Shown: one piece after another, positions 1 to 11,188 of the stretch
Layout: every line of letters starts with the position of its first letter
How positions within the stretch are numbered: the first letter of the stretch is position 1
Source: Trissonchulus latispiculum
Taxonomy: Eukaryota > Nematoda > Enoplea > Enoplida > Ironidae
Assembly: GCA_030248195.1 (NCBI GenBank)
Contig: JASAND010015611.1
Coordinates: 1-64,000 of the forward strand
Length of the DNA stretch: 64,000 nt
Direction of reading: 5' to 3'
Notes under the pieces: model-generated
Told to the model about the DNA's origin: nothing
The model's input: only the letters and a program-made list of their open reading frames with translations
The model's database searches: none
Position numbers and translations under genes: made by a program

Positions 1-26
1 GGTTCCGGTCGCCTCCTCCACAACCT

Positions 27-145
27 CCCCCCACCTCCATAACCTCAAACTCCACAACCCCAAACTCCACCCCCCAACTCCACCTCCACACCCTCAAACT
101 CCACCCCCCAACTCCACCTCCACAACCTCAAACTCCACCCCCCAA
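27..145. repeat. 34-bp C-rich minisatellite
   Basis: The word CAAACTCCAC recurs at about 61, 95 and 129, giving a period of 34 bp. Each unit carries CCCCCCAACTCCACCTCCAC. Looser copies extend to the left edge. Strand composition is strongly C over G. No coding sense was seen. Confidence 0.8.
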
Positions 146-839
146 TAAGCCTCCATTTTACCTCCTATTACTACTAGTGCTGCTCCGGGTACTCCGAGCT
201 CCGGAGCAGGAGCGGAGCTCTTGCGCGGCTTATTTTTACTGAGGGGTGGGGGTGGGGGACCGCCTCACCCCCATTCGGCGGCCTCCCCCTTCCATTCGAA
301 GTGCCCCCATAACCCAAAAAATTGACAAATTTTACCATTTTTTACCCTAAATTTTCAAAAATTTCTCCGGCACGGCCGGATATTTAACGAAAATTTGGCA
401 ATTTTGGCTTAAAAACACCTAAAATTAATCATTTTCAGCGATTTTTGTGCAAAAAACGTAAAAATTCGCATATTTATTCAAAAACATACCCAATTTTTGG
501 TGAGCCATGGGGGGAACTTAAGGCCCACCAATAGATTTTGGGCTAAAAATAAGCCAGTATATATCTATGTAATAGGTAATAGGTATTATCTGCTATAAAA
601 TAATAACTAATATATCTAGCATCAGTATTTTGCCAAATATGGGCCAATTTTTATCCTAAAACCAGGAACTTTTGATAACTTTGTACGTATCTACCTGCAT
701 TGCACGATACGCCAAAAATAGAAATTTTTGGCTCATTTTTGCAAACCACCACCCCCCCCCCCGTGAAAAAAATCATTAAAAATATCCTGAAAGTGTTTAG
801 AACAAATTTTTCAGAAAATTCCAGAAAAATAGAGAACAA
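146..839. other. Gene-free AT-rich stretch with degenerate element remnant
   Basis: No gene is seen. Between about 305 and 790 the text resembles the interiors of the elements at 9907 and 15642: a CGGCCGGA block, then CATTTTT/AACTTTT, then ACGCCAAAAAT..ATTTTTGGCTCA and a long C run. It looks like a decayed relative whose ends are lost. Confidence 0.45.

Positions 840-840
<1 letters not shown>

Positions 841-902
<62 letters not shown>
841..902. repeat. (TA)31 microsatellite
   Basis: An uninterrupted run of 31 TA units. Confidence 0.97.
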
Positions 903-903
<1 letters not shown>

Positions 904-1911
904 CTCAGGAGTTCAATTTTATCCGGCTTAGCGGCCCTTCACTTTGCCTTCTCTAAAACTTGAGATTTTTTCACCACGAGCAATGCAAATGTTATTCAAA
1001 GCTTAACTGTCTGAAATCCAGCGTATATACGTACGTTCTCTGAAAATTACAGGTCAGCACCAAAGCTGGAGGCGGATTTTCCTCGTAGGAAGGTACGTAT
1101 ATAAATACGCCAGACATTTTGCCTAAAAATCTGAAAAAACTGAAGCTCGGGAATTCGGGACTCGGGAAAAAACTCGTCAGCGGGGAGTAAATCCCGGTCA
1201 GCACACGCCGCATGGCTGGACCTTTCTACGCGAAAAAGTGGGGGTAGCGAAGTGGGGGAGGGGAATCCAAAGTGGCCTAAATCGCCAAAAATGCAGAAAA
1301 AATAGCCTGTTTTCCGCGTATATATATATACATAATACTGCTATAACTAAGTTGAAAAGTGTTCACAAATAAAGGTTTAGCATATACCAAAAATGGACGA
1401 TTTTAAACCAAAAAATTCCGGAGAAGAAGGAATTTTGAAAATTTTAATGAAAAATCCTTAAAATTTATCATTTTTGGGCACCTTATAGTGAGTTGGCCGA
1501 TGCCCAACAGAGTAGAGGGGGAGTGGGGATCGAGTGGGCAGACTCAAAAAATGGAGGGAACGCCCACCCTTCCCCAGTAGTTAAATAAAGCCCAGTATGG
1601 TGTGCACTATTCACTAAAATAACAAAACTGCTGCCAACATGGGGAGAAAGAATAGAAAAATTTTCGGCGAATGCCAAAATTTTGTCAAGGCGTATAAGAT
1701 GTTTTTAATAGGGATGCATCGGGGTCTGGCCCCGCCCTCCCCCAGGGTACTCACCGATTTGAATGAAAACAAAAATAGTAACGTTTGTATAGCAGAAGTT
1801 ATTGCAAAATTTTAATTTTCCATAAAGTTTGAAAATTTTCGATTTGGACCCCCAATATCCAGGCCCCGGCCCCGGCTGTGGCGGCCACGGTGCATCTCTA
1901 GTTTTTAAATG
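903..1911. other. Gene-free stretch
   Basis: AT-rich with short C-rich runs. Open frames here are short and resemble nothing I recognise. No RNA gene was seen. Confidence 0.5.
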
Positions 1912-4232
1912 CAGGGCTGTTGCGCGGCCATTCCCAGAAAAAAGGAATAAAAAAAGGAATTTTGTGACAGAAAAAAAGGAATTTTTCCAATGAAAACTAG
2001 CAATGATAGCAAACTTTACAGGCAAGCTTTTTGACATTGTTGCACATTATTTTATTCCCGTGTAACGAAGCTCACATGAATAACCCGTTTCCAATAACTA
2101 CGTATATACCGTGAATCGTTTTCGTAAATCCCTCACGCCTAACCCAAAGCCCGAACAAAGTTGCAAAGTTTCATGGTTATTGGGTTAGCCAAATGTGTTC
2201 ACATGACTTTGGTGCTACCCGAGGCTCAAAGTTTTCCATATGAAAAGTTAATATAAATTGTTGCAATCTTGCAATCGGAAGCTATTTTTGACATAGAAAA
2301 AACAAAAATGCAAAAAAAAACCGAAAACCGGTAAAAATAGGTTTCCCCACAATAATTTTTCCAGGAAGTTTGTCGATAAAATTGAAAAGGAAAACTCCTA
2401 CCTAACTGATGCACAGGTAACACAATTAGTTATATAGTCAAGCGAGAAAAAAACCCACTTTTCAGATTTTTGGCCAGAACTTTTTAATGGTTTGACATAT
2501 CGAAATGCTGATTATACAGGTAGCTAGGCCTAGTCGTAAGCTTTCTTATGAGCTATAGAACACCTCTCTAGGGTGTGCCGTTAGCGAGAAAAATTGTCCC
2601 AAACTGGCGGGAAAAAACCCATATGCGGGAAAAACCCACCCCAAAAAATTTTTGGCAAGCTGCCAGGAGCATTTCTAACCATTCCAAATGAAAGAGCAGG
2701 TTGTTTTTAGTACAACTGCATCAAAATATATTAGTTTTTGTACTAAAATTGAGGTCATATGGTCTTTTGAAAATGTTGTATCTTTAACACATAAAGGCAA
2801 ATTTTGGAAATTTTTTAAAATTGTTTATTTTCGACAGTTTAAGCATCCTATCGTGTAGAAAACGTGTTTTTCTTGTATTTAGAGCCAAACTAGACCCATT
2901 TTAAGACAAAAATAAGCATTTTTGGTCAAAATTGAAATTTTGGCTTAAAATGGCACGTGTCCGATTTAGACCCCCTGGACCACTCATAACAGTACGAACC
3001 CAGGTAAAACCTATACCAATTTAATCTATAGGCTCTATTAAACAAATGTATGTATTGGTTTGACCTTTCCGGTCAATGGTTAGAAAAAAATTAATTTTGA
3101 AAAGTGGGTTTTTTTCCCGCCGTGGGTTTTTTTTCCCGCCAACTCCAGGTCACCCCCAGGTCGCACCGGAGGGGTCAGAGCAGTGTGACATATATCATCA
3201 TGAAGCGCAACAGATGCCCTACAGGTACATAATATAATCCGCTTTGGTCTAAGTCTTTCCAGTAGTTCAGGGTGGCCCGGCAAAGTTTGCCAAATTTCAG
3301 CACTTGGTCGGACCAAAATTTCCAAAAATTTCAAAGTCCCAAAAAATTTTTAGGGAAGCAGTGGGAGCTACCATAATACACCCTCCAGGGTTATTTTGGA
3401 TGCTCTTCAAGATAGGCTATTAAAAACCTAGATAGCTCATACCGGTAAGCCCACACTGGGGGTGGGTTCTTTTTCCCGCATTGGCGAGTGGGTTTTTTTC
3501 CCGCCTGACTATATATATTTTTCAATTTTTAACTTAAACCAAATTTAACTTTTATTGCTCATTTTAAAAATGATTTTTTCTAAAAATGTTTTCCGAAGAA
3601 CACATTTTGGATCAAAACCTACGCATTATGTACATTTAGAAGAACACCGATAAAAATGGTGACCAGTCGTCGTTCCGAAAACTTATCAACTGCTGAAAGT
3701 CTCGGCGATAAAAAACTTAGAATATCATATGAGTGTCTAAATGCTAGAAACTTTTAATTTGAAAAATCCTTGGATCTTACTAAGAATAAGAAACATTATA
3801 TATAGGAAACGTTGCGAAATCGTCGGTACTTATACATTTTAATCCTAGCCTGCGTGGCAATGTGATGAGGATGAGTACTTTAAATTCGTTAAATTCGTTT
3901 CTGGCACTCTGTTTGTAAGCAGCAAATCCCTGATTATATAGATCATAAAACACTTTTCAAAAAAGCCAACGACAAACTCAAACAAACCTCAACGGCAGGC
4001 AACCCAAGTTTAGTCAAGTGAATACTGCCAAAATCCAAAAAGATTATTCAAATTAAAAACTGAACCGGCGAAGCCGGAAATTTTCGAAACATTCCAGACA
4101 AAAAGGCGATTTTTGCCTAAAAATGTTGCAAATTCCTTAATTTTTTGGAGCTCAGATAGAGAAAAAGGAAATAAAAGGAATTTTGGGCGAAAAAAAGGAA
4201 ATAAAAGGAAAAAAGGAACCGCAACAGGCCTG
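1912..4232. mobile_element. Non-autonomous DNA element, TSD TAAATG, with nested insert
   Basis: The left end reads CAGGGCTGTTGCG and the right end is the inverse of CAGGCCTGTTGCG. Both are flanked by TAAATG (1906-1911 and 4233-4238), which I read as a 6-bp target duplication. Inside each end, clusters of GAAAAAAGGAA/AATAAAAAAAGGAA words face each other (about 1936-1990 and 4160-4217). The middle is interrupted by another element at 2431-3515. There is no transposase ORF. A fragment of the same end type (GGCCTGTTAG plus AAAAAGGAAATAAAAG) is seen near 13977-14010. The CAGGG terminus is hAT-like, but a 6-bp duplication is not the usual 8. Confidence 0.65.
2431..3515. mobile_element. TATA-flanked element with GGGAAAAAAACCCAC words
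   Basis: Ends are TATATAGTCA (2431-2440) and its inverse TGACTATATA (3506-3515). The word GGCGGGAAAAAAACCCAC, or close variants, occurs just inside both ends and again internally near 2583-2642, 3103-3142 and 3463-3505, in both orientations. Length is 1085 bp. The element at 11189-12290 has the same ends and size but a different word. No ORF resembles a transposase, so it is non-autonomous. Confidence 0.7.
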
Positions 4233-4309
4233 TAAATGGCAAAGAGTCTTGTGGGGAAATTTTTTACACTGCACAGGACCATCCAAGCAAAGAAAAAATA
4301 GGACGGGGA

Positions 4310-4640
4310 AGTTATATATAGCAATGTTCACCAAAATATCACCCCGAAAATTCACAAAAATCACTCACCTAGACGGCTAACAACAAGTCGCAGCCGGAAA
4401 ATTCATTCATGGTAATAGCCACAAGTCTCAACCAACCTTAACATATTTAAGTTTGGCTGCCGAGGCCCAACTCCTCCGACCGGGGTGCCGAACGCCAGCA
4501 TAGTCGACCCACCCAAAATCCGAACCTCGGACAACTCCGGACCAAAATTGAAATTTTTGCTGATGCTCACTATGGTACTCCACTCCCTATCTATTTTCTC
4601 GCAGTAGGAGCGAATACTCTTCAAAAACCAGTGTTCGCAT
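4310..4640 (-). repeat. End fragment of the TATA-flanked element seen complete at 33307
   Basis: Reverse complement matches about 34300-34565: the inverted GTGAACCTTGC terminus, the CTAGACGGCTAACAACAAG block and the CGGACAACTCCGGACC block occur in the same order. Only this end is present, so it is a truncated copy. Confidence 0.75.
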
Positions 4641-4677
4641 AGTGCATACGTAGAAAAATTCTACGATATGTGTGTAT

Positions 4678-4908
4678 ACAAGAAATAAAAATGCTCCTCT
4701 GGAGCATGAAAAAAGTAATATGGGTTATGGTGAGGTTGTAAAATCAAGAGAGGACTAGTCTTTAAAATGCTTAATATGGGGCTAGGTTCAAAAATAGAAG
4801 AGGACTAGGTTGTGAGCGAATTAATATGGGCACAGCTTCGCCGAACAACCCATATTCGCGGGATTTTACGTTTCGTCTTAGCTTAGAGCTATCAATGTCA
4901 GTCAATAT
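4678..4908 (+). repeat. Solo terminal inverted repeat of the ACAAGAAA element family
   Basis: Matches the left arm of the elements at 9204 and 36785: ACAAGAAA, AATGCTCC, GGAGCATG, AGAGAGGACTAG, then CCGAACAACCCATATTCGCG. No inverted partner follows; the text runs directly into the satellite-bearing element. Confidence 0.75.
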
Positions 4909-5420
4909 GGGTGTACATAATCGCTCGCGCCCCTACATAATATGGGTGTAAAGGCGTCTGCGCGGCCCCCTGGAGACCGTGTTGGCCTGGTGCCAGCTAA
5001 TTAGAGGTCCGGTAGTGGTAAAAAGGTTAACCATCGTAAACAACTCGAGTAGTATATACTACAAGTATATACCACCATACCTTTGGTTAAAATTCGAAAC
5101 TTCGAATTTTTGCACTAGGCGATAGTTACCGTGCGTTTGTTTTTTTTTCTCGGTGAATAACGCTTATTGGAAATGCATTTTACGGCTAAGTGTTGGAACG
5201 ATGTGGGCATATTTTGGCACCATACTACTATTATATGTTGGTAGACAGGATCCCCCCATGCTACCTTTTTTTGGTCATTTTGGCACCTGGCCAATTTTGG
5301 CTCTGTGCCAAGGTCCCAAAGTCGGACTTTCGCTATTTTTCGCAAATTTTGGTCACACTTTTCTAGAACTGGGTGGAAGCTGGAGAGGTCTAGTATCTTT
5401 TGTTGAAAATTACCAGTAGG

Positions 5421-5822
5421 CAGGGGCGGATCCAGGGGGGGGCGGGGGGGCCGCCCCCCCCCGTCGCGATTCGAAGGTAGGAAAAATTAAGGAGAGAAAG
5501 AGGAAAAAGGGCAAAAAACCAAAAAATTTCGCGCCTTCGGCGCAAATTTTCTACTTTTTAACCGCATATTTATTGCATTTGTGAAGAAAAAGCTTGAAAT
5601 GCATCCGATTTTTCGAAGAAAATTACCATTTTTGCCTAAAAATGTCAAGAATTTTAAAAAATTTGTTCAGTTCTTCAGTATAAAAAGAATTAAAGATCCG
5701 AGTACCGATTTTATTGCAAAAACAAAAAATTTCTTCAATTTCGGGGGGCTCCGCCCCCAGACCCCCCGCTGGAAAAATTTTGCCGCCCCCCCCCCCGTCA
5801 CGAAATCTTGGATCCGCCAGTG
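5421..5822. mobile_element. hAT-like MITE, 402 bp, 8-bp TSD
   Basis: CCAGTAGG occurs exactly at 5413-5420 and 5823-5830. The element starts CAGGGGCGGATCCAG and ends with the inverse of CACTGGCGGATCCAA. An 8-bp duplication with a CAGGGG-type terminus is the hAT signature. The interior has poly-C/poly-G runs near both ends and no transposase. The flanking text is continuous in the second copy of the host element (34690-34757 region), so this is a later insertion. Confidence 0.88.
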
Positions 5823-7029
5823 CCAGTAGGGGTGCATAAAGCAACGAGGGGGATTTTTTAATTTTGCTCCCTAGCTTTCAGGAGATGGGCCCAAACTTTG
5901 CATTTTTTGGCCTGTTTGGGCGAAAAGTTTCTAAGTCCCACTTTTACAAGAAATGGCCTAGCTAAAAGTCACTAAAAATGGCGTTTTTCGGCCTCGGGGT
6001 GGGCCCCATATATAGTAAATCGGGGTCGCTGAAAACGATGAGCATACTGCCGATACCGCCGGAAGTGACCACTGGTCAGCATGGCTCCCGTGGTTCCTCC
6101 ACTAGACAGCAAATTTAGTTTGCGGAGTGAAAACTAAATTTAATGCATAATTTAATGCACAACAAAATGCATAGGGAAATTTACCTAGAAAATTTTTTGT
6201 TAAAGTGCTCTGAAAAAATAGGTTTCAAGCCTTTCATATTTGAAAAAGCTTTTGCTTTTAGCTGGGGCGGGGCTACTGCATTCAGACCCCCAGTTTATTC
6301 CGATGGTTTTCAATCATGTTTTTTACGTCAGGAGGTCCGTCAGGTAGCAATTGTTTTTTGTATGACGCAAATGAAAATCACCCTGACGCAAGCCTGACAC
6401 AGTTAGACTTAAGCTTCAACGAGAAGAAACATTTTGCAAAAGTTACTGGAAAAATTGTTTCAAACGTGATTTTTTAAAAAATTTTCAGACCCCAGCTGTC
6501 TGTATTCTTACTCATTGCTGATTGCTACGATGTCTGACCTTCTAATATTTTATAAGAGTACAGGCAGACGTATCAGAAGCGTGCTAGTCTTGCAGATTTA
6601 GCCATTGAAAAAATTGCAAATATATAACATATATATTCGCTATAAGCGAATATTTGAGCGAATAGGCGCATATATATACAATGTTACAAAAACTGGCCAT
6701 ACTTGACCTCATTAATTGATCGCGGAAATGCTCTAAATTAATTCCTGGGAGGAGTCTCAACTTCAAAAATTCTTCAACTTCTGGGGGGCACCGCCCCCCA
6801 GACCCCCCATAGTAATATTTTCGTGAGTTTAATGTTTAGTGTCAAATACTTCAGGTTATTAAAGTAGACAACCGGCTATCCCCATTGTTATTTTTCTTTT
6901 CGAATAAAGGCTTGTTTTCTCAGATTACGCACCAAAACATACAGTACCTGTTTCGAGGAAAACGCACCGGATTTCCACCCCCCGTCCGAGAAAAAGTCTG
7001 CCCAGGTATGGTTCCTCGCCCAGGGTCAA

Positions 7030-9128
7030 AGTTGGGAAAACTCACTCTAAACAGCGTTTTTCGGCGTTTTGGTCGGGGGCAAATATAGTAAATCGACTAC
7101 GCTCGTTTCAATGGGCATATCGCTGAAAACGACGGAAGTGACCACTGGTCACTACAGCCTATGGGGCCTATTGACCACTGGTCAAACGGCCTAAAACTGC
7201 GCTTTTCGGCGTTTTGGTCGGGGGCAACTATAGTAAATCGACTACGCTCATTTCAATGGGCATATCGCCGAAACCGACGGAAGTGACCACTGGTCACTAC
7301 AGCCTATGGGGCCTATTGACCACTGGTCAAACGGCCTACAACTGCGCTTTTCGGCGTTTTGGTCGGGGGCATATATAGTAAATCGACTACGCTCGTTTCA
7401 ATGGGCATATCGCCGAAACCGATGGAAGTGACTACTGGTCATTGCAGCCTATGGGGCCTATTGACCACTGGTGAAACGGCCTAAAACTGCGTTTTTCGGC
7501 GTTTTGGTAGGGGGCATATATAGTAAATCGACTACGCTCGTTCCAATGGGCATATTGCCGAAACCGACGGAAGTGACCACTGGCCACTACGGCCTAGGAG
7601 TCCTATTGACCACTGGTCAAACGGCCTAAAACTGCGCTTTTCGGCGTTTTGGTCGGGGGCAACTATAGTAAATCGACTACGCTCATTTCAATGGGCATAT
7701 CGCCGAAACCGACGGAAGTGACCACTGGTCACTACAGCCTATGGGGCCTATTGACCACTGGTCAAACGGCCTACAACTGCGCTTTTCGGCGTTTTGGTCG
7801 GGGGCATATATAGTAAATCGACTACGCTCGTTTCAATGGGCATATCGCCGAAACCGATGGAAGTGACCACTGGTCACTGCAGCCTATGGGGCCTATTGAC
7901 CACTGGTGAAACGGCCTAAAACTGCGTTTTTCGGCGTTTTGGTCGGGGGCATATATAGTAAATCGACTACGCTCGTTTCAATGGGCATATCGCCGAAACC
8001 GACGGAAGTGACCACTTGTCACTTCAGCCTATATGGCCTATTTACCAGTGGTCAAACGGCCCAAAACTGCGTTTTTCGGCGTTTTGGTAGGGGGCATATA
8101 TAGTAAATCGACTACACTCGTTTCAATGTGCATATCGCCGAAACCGACGGAAGTGACCACTGGTCACTATGGTCTAGGTGGCCTATTGACCAGTGGTCAA
8201 ACCCCCTAAAACAGCGTTTTTCGGCGTTTTGGTCGGGGGCATATATAGTAAATCGACTACGCTCGTTTCAATGGGCATATTGCCGAAATTGAGGGAAGTG
8301 ACCTGTGGTCACTACGGTCTATGGGGCCTATTGACCAGTGGTCAAACCCCTTAAAACAGCGTTTTGCGGCGTTTTGGTTGGTGACATATATAGTAAATCC
8401 ACTACGCTCGTTTCAATGGGCATATTGCCGAAATCGATGGAGTGACCAGTGGTCACTACGGTCTATGGGGCCTATTGACCAGTGGTCAAACCCCTTAAAA
8501 CAGCGTTTTTCGGCGTTTTGGTCGGGGGCATATATAGTAAATCGACTACGCTCGTTTCAATGGGCATATTGCCGAAATTGAGGGAAGTGACCTGTGGTAC
8601 TACGGTCTATGGGGCCTATTGACCAGTGGTCAAACCCCATAAAACACCGCTTTGCGGCGTTTTGGTTGGTGACATATATATCAAATCCACTACGCTCGTT
8701 TCAATGGGCATATTGCCGAAATCGATGGAGTGACCAGTGGTCACTACGGTCTATGGGGCCTATTGACCAGTGGTCAAACCCCTTAAAACAGCGTTTTTCG
8801 GCGTTTTGGTCGGGGGCATATATAGTAAATCGACTACGCTCGTTTCTATGGGATATTGCGAAATGAGGGAAGTGACCTGTGGTCACTACGGTCTATGGGG
8901 CCTATTGACCAGTGGTCAAACCCCTTAAAACAGCGTTTTGCGGCGTTTTGGTTGGTGACATATATAGTAAATCGACTACGCTCGTTTCAATGGGCATATT
9001 GCCGAAATCGATGGAGTGACCAGTGGTCACTACGGTCTATGGGGCCTATTGACCAGTGGTCAAACCCCTTAAAACAGCGTTTTTCGGAGTTTTGTTGGGG
9101 GCATATATTCTAAATCGACTACGCTCGT
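7030..9128. repeat. 145-bp satellite array, about 14 units
   Basis: TTTTGGTCGGGGGC or variants end at 7080, 7225, 7370, 7515 and 7660, a spacing of exactly 145. Each unit has a CATATATAGTAAATCGAC block and two dyads, AGTGACCACTGGTCACT and TTGACCACTGGTCAA. In the first half, units repeat as a trimer of 435 bp (7225-7515 resembles 7660-7950). From about 8190 two types alternate (CGGGGGCATATATAG versus TGGTGACATATATAG), making a dimer of about 287 bp. Open frames crossing it are by-products of the repeat. Confidence 0.95.
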
Positions 9129-9203
9129 TTAGCATGGCACTGTTCAAGCTCCTTGTATCCATTACAGCATTGCTGGAAAGGGATCCTTTAAAATGACAGA
9201 AGG

Positions 9204-9897
9204 ACAAGAAAAAATGCTCCTCTGGAGCATGAAAAAGTAATATGGGTGATGGTTAGGTTGGAAAATCAAGAGAGGACTAGTTTTTAAAATGCTTAATATG
9301 GGGCTAGGTTAAAAATAGAAGAGGACTAAGTTGTGAGCGAATTAATATGGGCACAGCTTCGCCGAACAACCCATATTCGCGGGATTTCACGTTTCGTCTT
9401 AGCTTAGAGCTATCAATGTCAGTCAATAAAAAATTTAAGCAGTTGAATACTCATCGAATATAGCTGTTTGCATGTGCTGTTAGGCTAGCTGCTAGGAATA
9501 TCTATACGTAAATTATTATCATTTTGTTGTGTTGAACTACCGCAGGCTCTACTACTAGGAGAGGTCTAAGGATATGATGCTAAAGCTATTGGTCCAAGTC
9601 AGGAGGAAATAGAAGATCGTGGGAGAGTCCTAAATTATTCTTGAATATAAATTTATATAAGCTATAAACTAAACGTAGCGTGAATGGATATGCATACTGA
9701 TATACATTTATAAACCGCGAATATGGGTTGTTCGGCGAAGCTGTGCCCATATTAATTCGCTCACATCCTAGTCCTCTTCTATTTTTTAACCTAGCCCCAT
9801 ATTAAGCATTTTAAAAACTAGTCCTCTCTTGATTTTCCAACCTAACCATCACCCATATTACTTTTTCATGCTCCAGAGGAGCATTTTTATTTCTTGT
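9204..9897. mobile_element. ACAAGAAA-family inverted-repeat element, copy A
   Basis: Arms of about 180-190 bp: left 9204-9395, right about 9716-9897. The termini are ACAAGAAA..AATGCTCC. The inner edge of each arm is CCCATATTCGCGGG. Between the arms are about 320 bp of AT-rich text with no ORF. The arms match each other almost base for base, including positions that differ from the copy at 36785. No clear target duplication was seen. Confidence 0.85.
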
Positions 9898-9906
9898 ATA
9901 TGTATA

Positions 9907-10228
9907 CAGGGTATTTTTTACCGGGGGCCCCGAAATTGACCTCCCCCCGAAATCGCTCAATTTTCGCTTCCCCCCACGGGATTTTTTGGGGGCCCAAACT
10001 AGGCAAATTTTCAAAACGTTTCCGGCTGGGCCGGAGATTTTTCGTAAAAATGGTTATATTTAGCTTAAATCCTGGCATTTTTGAGAACTTTTTACCTTTC
10101 TACGTGTAAAATACGCCAAGAAATACCAATTTTTAGCTGATTTTGCAAAAAAATCTGCCCTCAAATTTCTCCCCCCCCCCCCGGGCCCGGGAAGCCCCCC
10201 CCCCGAAAAAAACCTAAAAAATACCCTG
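9907..10228. mobile_element. CAGGGTATTTTT MITE, copy 1 (322 bp)
   Basis: Perfect 12-bp inverted termini CAGGGTATTTTT / AAAAATACCCTG. The interior matches the element at 15642: GAAATTGACCT, GGGATTTTTTGG, CCGGAGATTTTTCGTAAAAA, TAAATCCTGGCATTTTTGAG, ATACGCCAAGAAAT, then long C runs. Flanks GTATA and TGTAC do not form a clean duplication. It lies 88 bp past the donor of the MTMR-like exon, in that gene's intron. Confidence 0.85.
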
Positions 10229-10316
10229 TGTACACGCCCCCCTATTGAACTTTCTCCCCTGTTTACTACCCTAAATAAATGGGTACTGATACCTTCACTT
10301 TGAGCCCCTTCCTCAC

Positions 10317-10834
10317 CTGGCAGTACGTCCATCCTTACAAGTGATATGCAGATAGAATAGGTCACGACATTCCACTGAGTCCAGGCAGCGTCTGGGAATG
10401 TTGTAGAAGCTGGGCGGCCGATCCGAATGGATCAGGACAAACAGGCGATAGTTGGTCAGATACAGACTGCACTGACGCAGGACACTCTCATGGGAGACCG
10501 CTTCGCCAGGCAGCAGAAGGAAGGGCAGCTGGAGTTCTAGCGCTGTTGACGTCAGCGCTACAGAGGAGGAGGACTGACAGGCGTCATCCAGGACGTCGCC
10601 ATTAAGTCTGGTGGCGGTCGGGTCCCCCGTGACGGGGTCCCCCCCAGGCCCACCTGGGCCAGGGAGCTGACCGTTGGTGGTGGAGCGAGAGGGCAGCACA
10701 GCGGAAGCCGCTGTGGAGGTTGAGGCAGAGGATAGCAGACGTACAGGGACTGGCTTTGGAAAGGCATCCTTGGCACGGAGATGCTCCAGACTGGGCTGCT
10801 CCTCCAGGGAGCCGGAGGAGTCAAAGTCACGCAT
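10317..10834 (-). CDS. Myotubularin-related phosphatase (MTMR3/4-like), N-terminal PH-GRAM exon
   Basis: This is a first coding exon of about 172 codons. The C-terminal part (from about residue 97) reads LELQLPFLLLPGE, LTNYRLFVLI, IPRRCLDSVECRDLFYLHIT and CKDGR. That is the PH-GRAM domain of myotubularins and is closest, by my recollection of the family, to MTMR3/MTMR4 (SVECRDxFxLHxTCKD). Family members dephosphorylate PI3P and PI(3,5)P2 on endosomal membranes, and the PH-GRAM domain binds the lipid. The first 95 residues are a low-complexity Ser/Pro/Gly linker not usual for the vertebrate proteins. An in-frame TGA two codons before the ATG supports this start. The exon ends at CCAG|GTGAGG, phase 2. 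The catalytic exons would lie at lower coordinates, beyond a repeat-filled intron, and were not found here. Confidence 0.82.
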
Positions 10835-11188
10835 CCTTCAAAGGAAGGGAGGCAACTAAAGGGTGGGTATATATGTCGTGAAGGCGGGTACACACAGGAA
10901 ATGATGCGGTGCTGGCTGATGCAAACACAAGATGTGACGTCAACTGTTAAATGATTCCAATAAATTTAATAAATGTTCGTAAAATGTATGGGAATCGCAA
11001 ACTATCACACTATACGTATATATACGTTTAAACTAATGAAAAGAAGCTGGATCGATAAAATGATGAAGTGGTGGATACGTTCTAAGATAAGTATAGGCTA
11101 TATACACTCCACGACACCGATAGATTGATGAACTGAATCTGAAACAGCAAGAATTATCAAAAGTGACCACTTTTTTAGCAATCAAGTA
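10835..11188. other. 5' flank of the MTMR-like exon
   Basis: No ORF or RNA gene. It should hold 5' untranslated sequence or an upstream intron and promoter, but no element can be pointed to with confidence. Confidence 0.35.

Larger units (their letters stand above)
4920..9180 (+). mobile_element. Satellite-bearing composite element, copy 1
   Basis: Shares ordered modules with 33015-34990: a head beginning CCCCTACATAATATGGGTG; the block around GCACTAGGC/GTTTGCGTTTG; the block TGTTGGTAGACAGG through CCAAGGTCCCAAAGTCGG; and the block AACGAGGGGGATTTTTTAA through CATATATAGTAAATCGGGG. Copy 1 is interrupted by a hAT-like insertion (5421-5822). After an unshared stretch (about 6090-7010) it carries a 145-bp tandem array. 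The right boundary is uncertain. No transposase or rep gene was seen. The class is unresolved; internal satellites are known in Helitron-like elements, but canonical Helitron ends were not found. Confidence 0.6.

Noticed and set aside
8321..9113. ORFs with repeated RSMGPIDQWSNPLKQRF text
   Set aside because: By-products of the 145-bp satellite.
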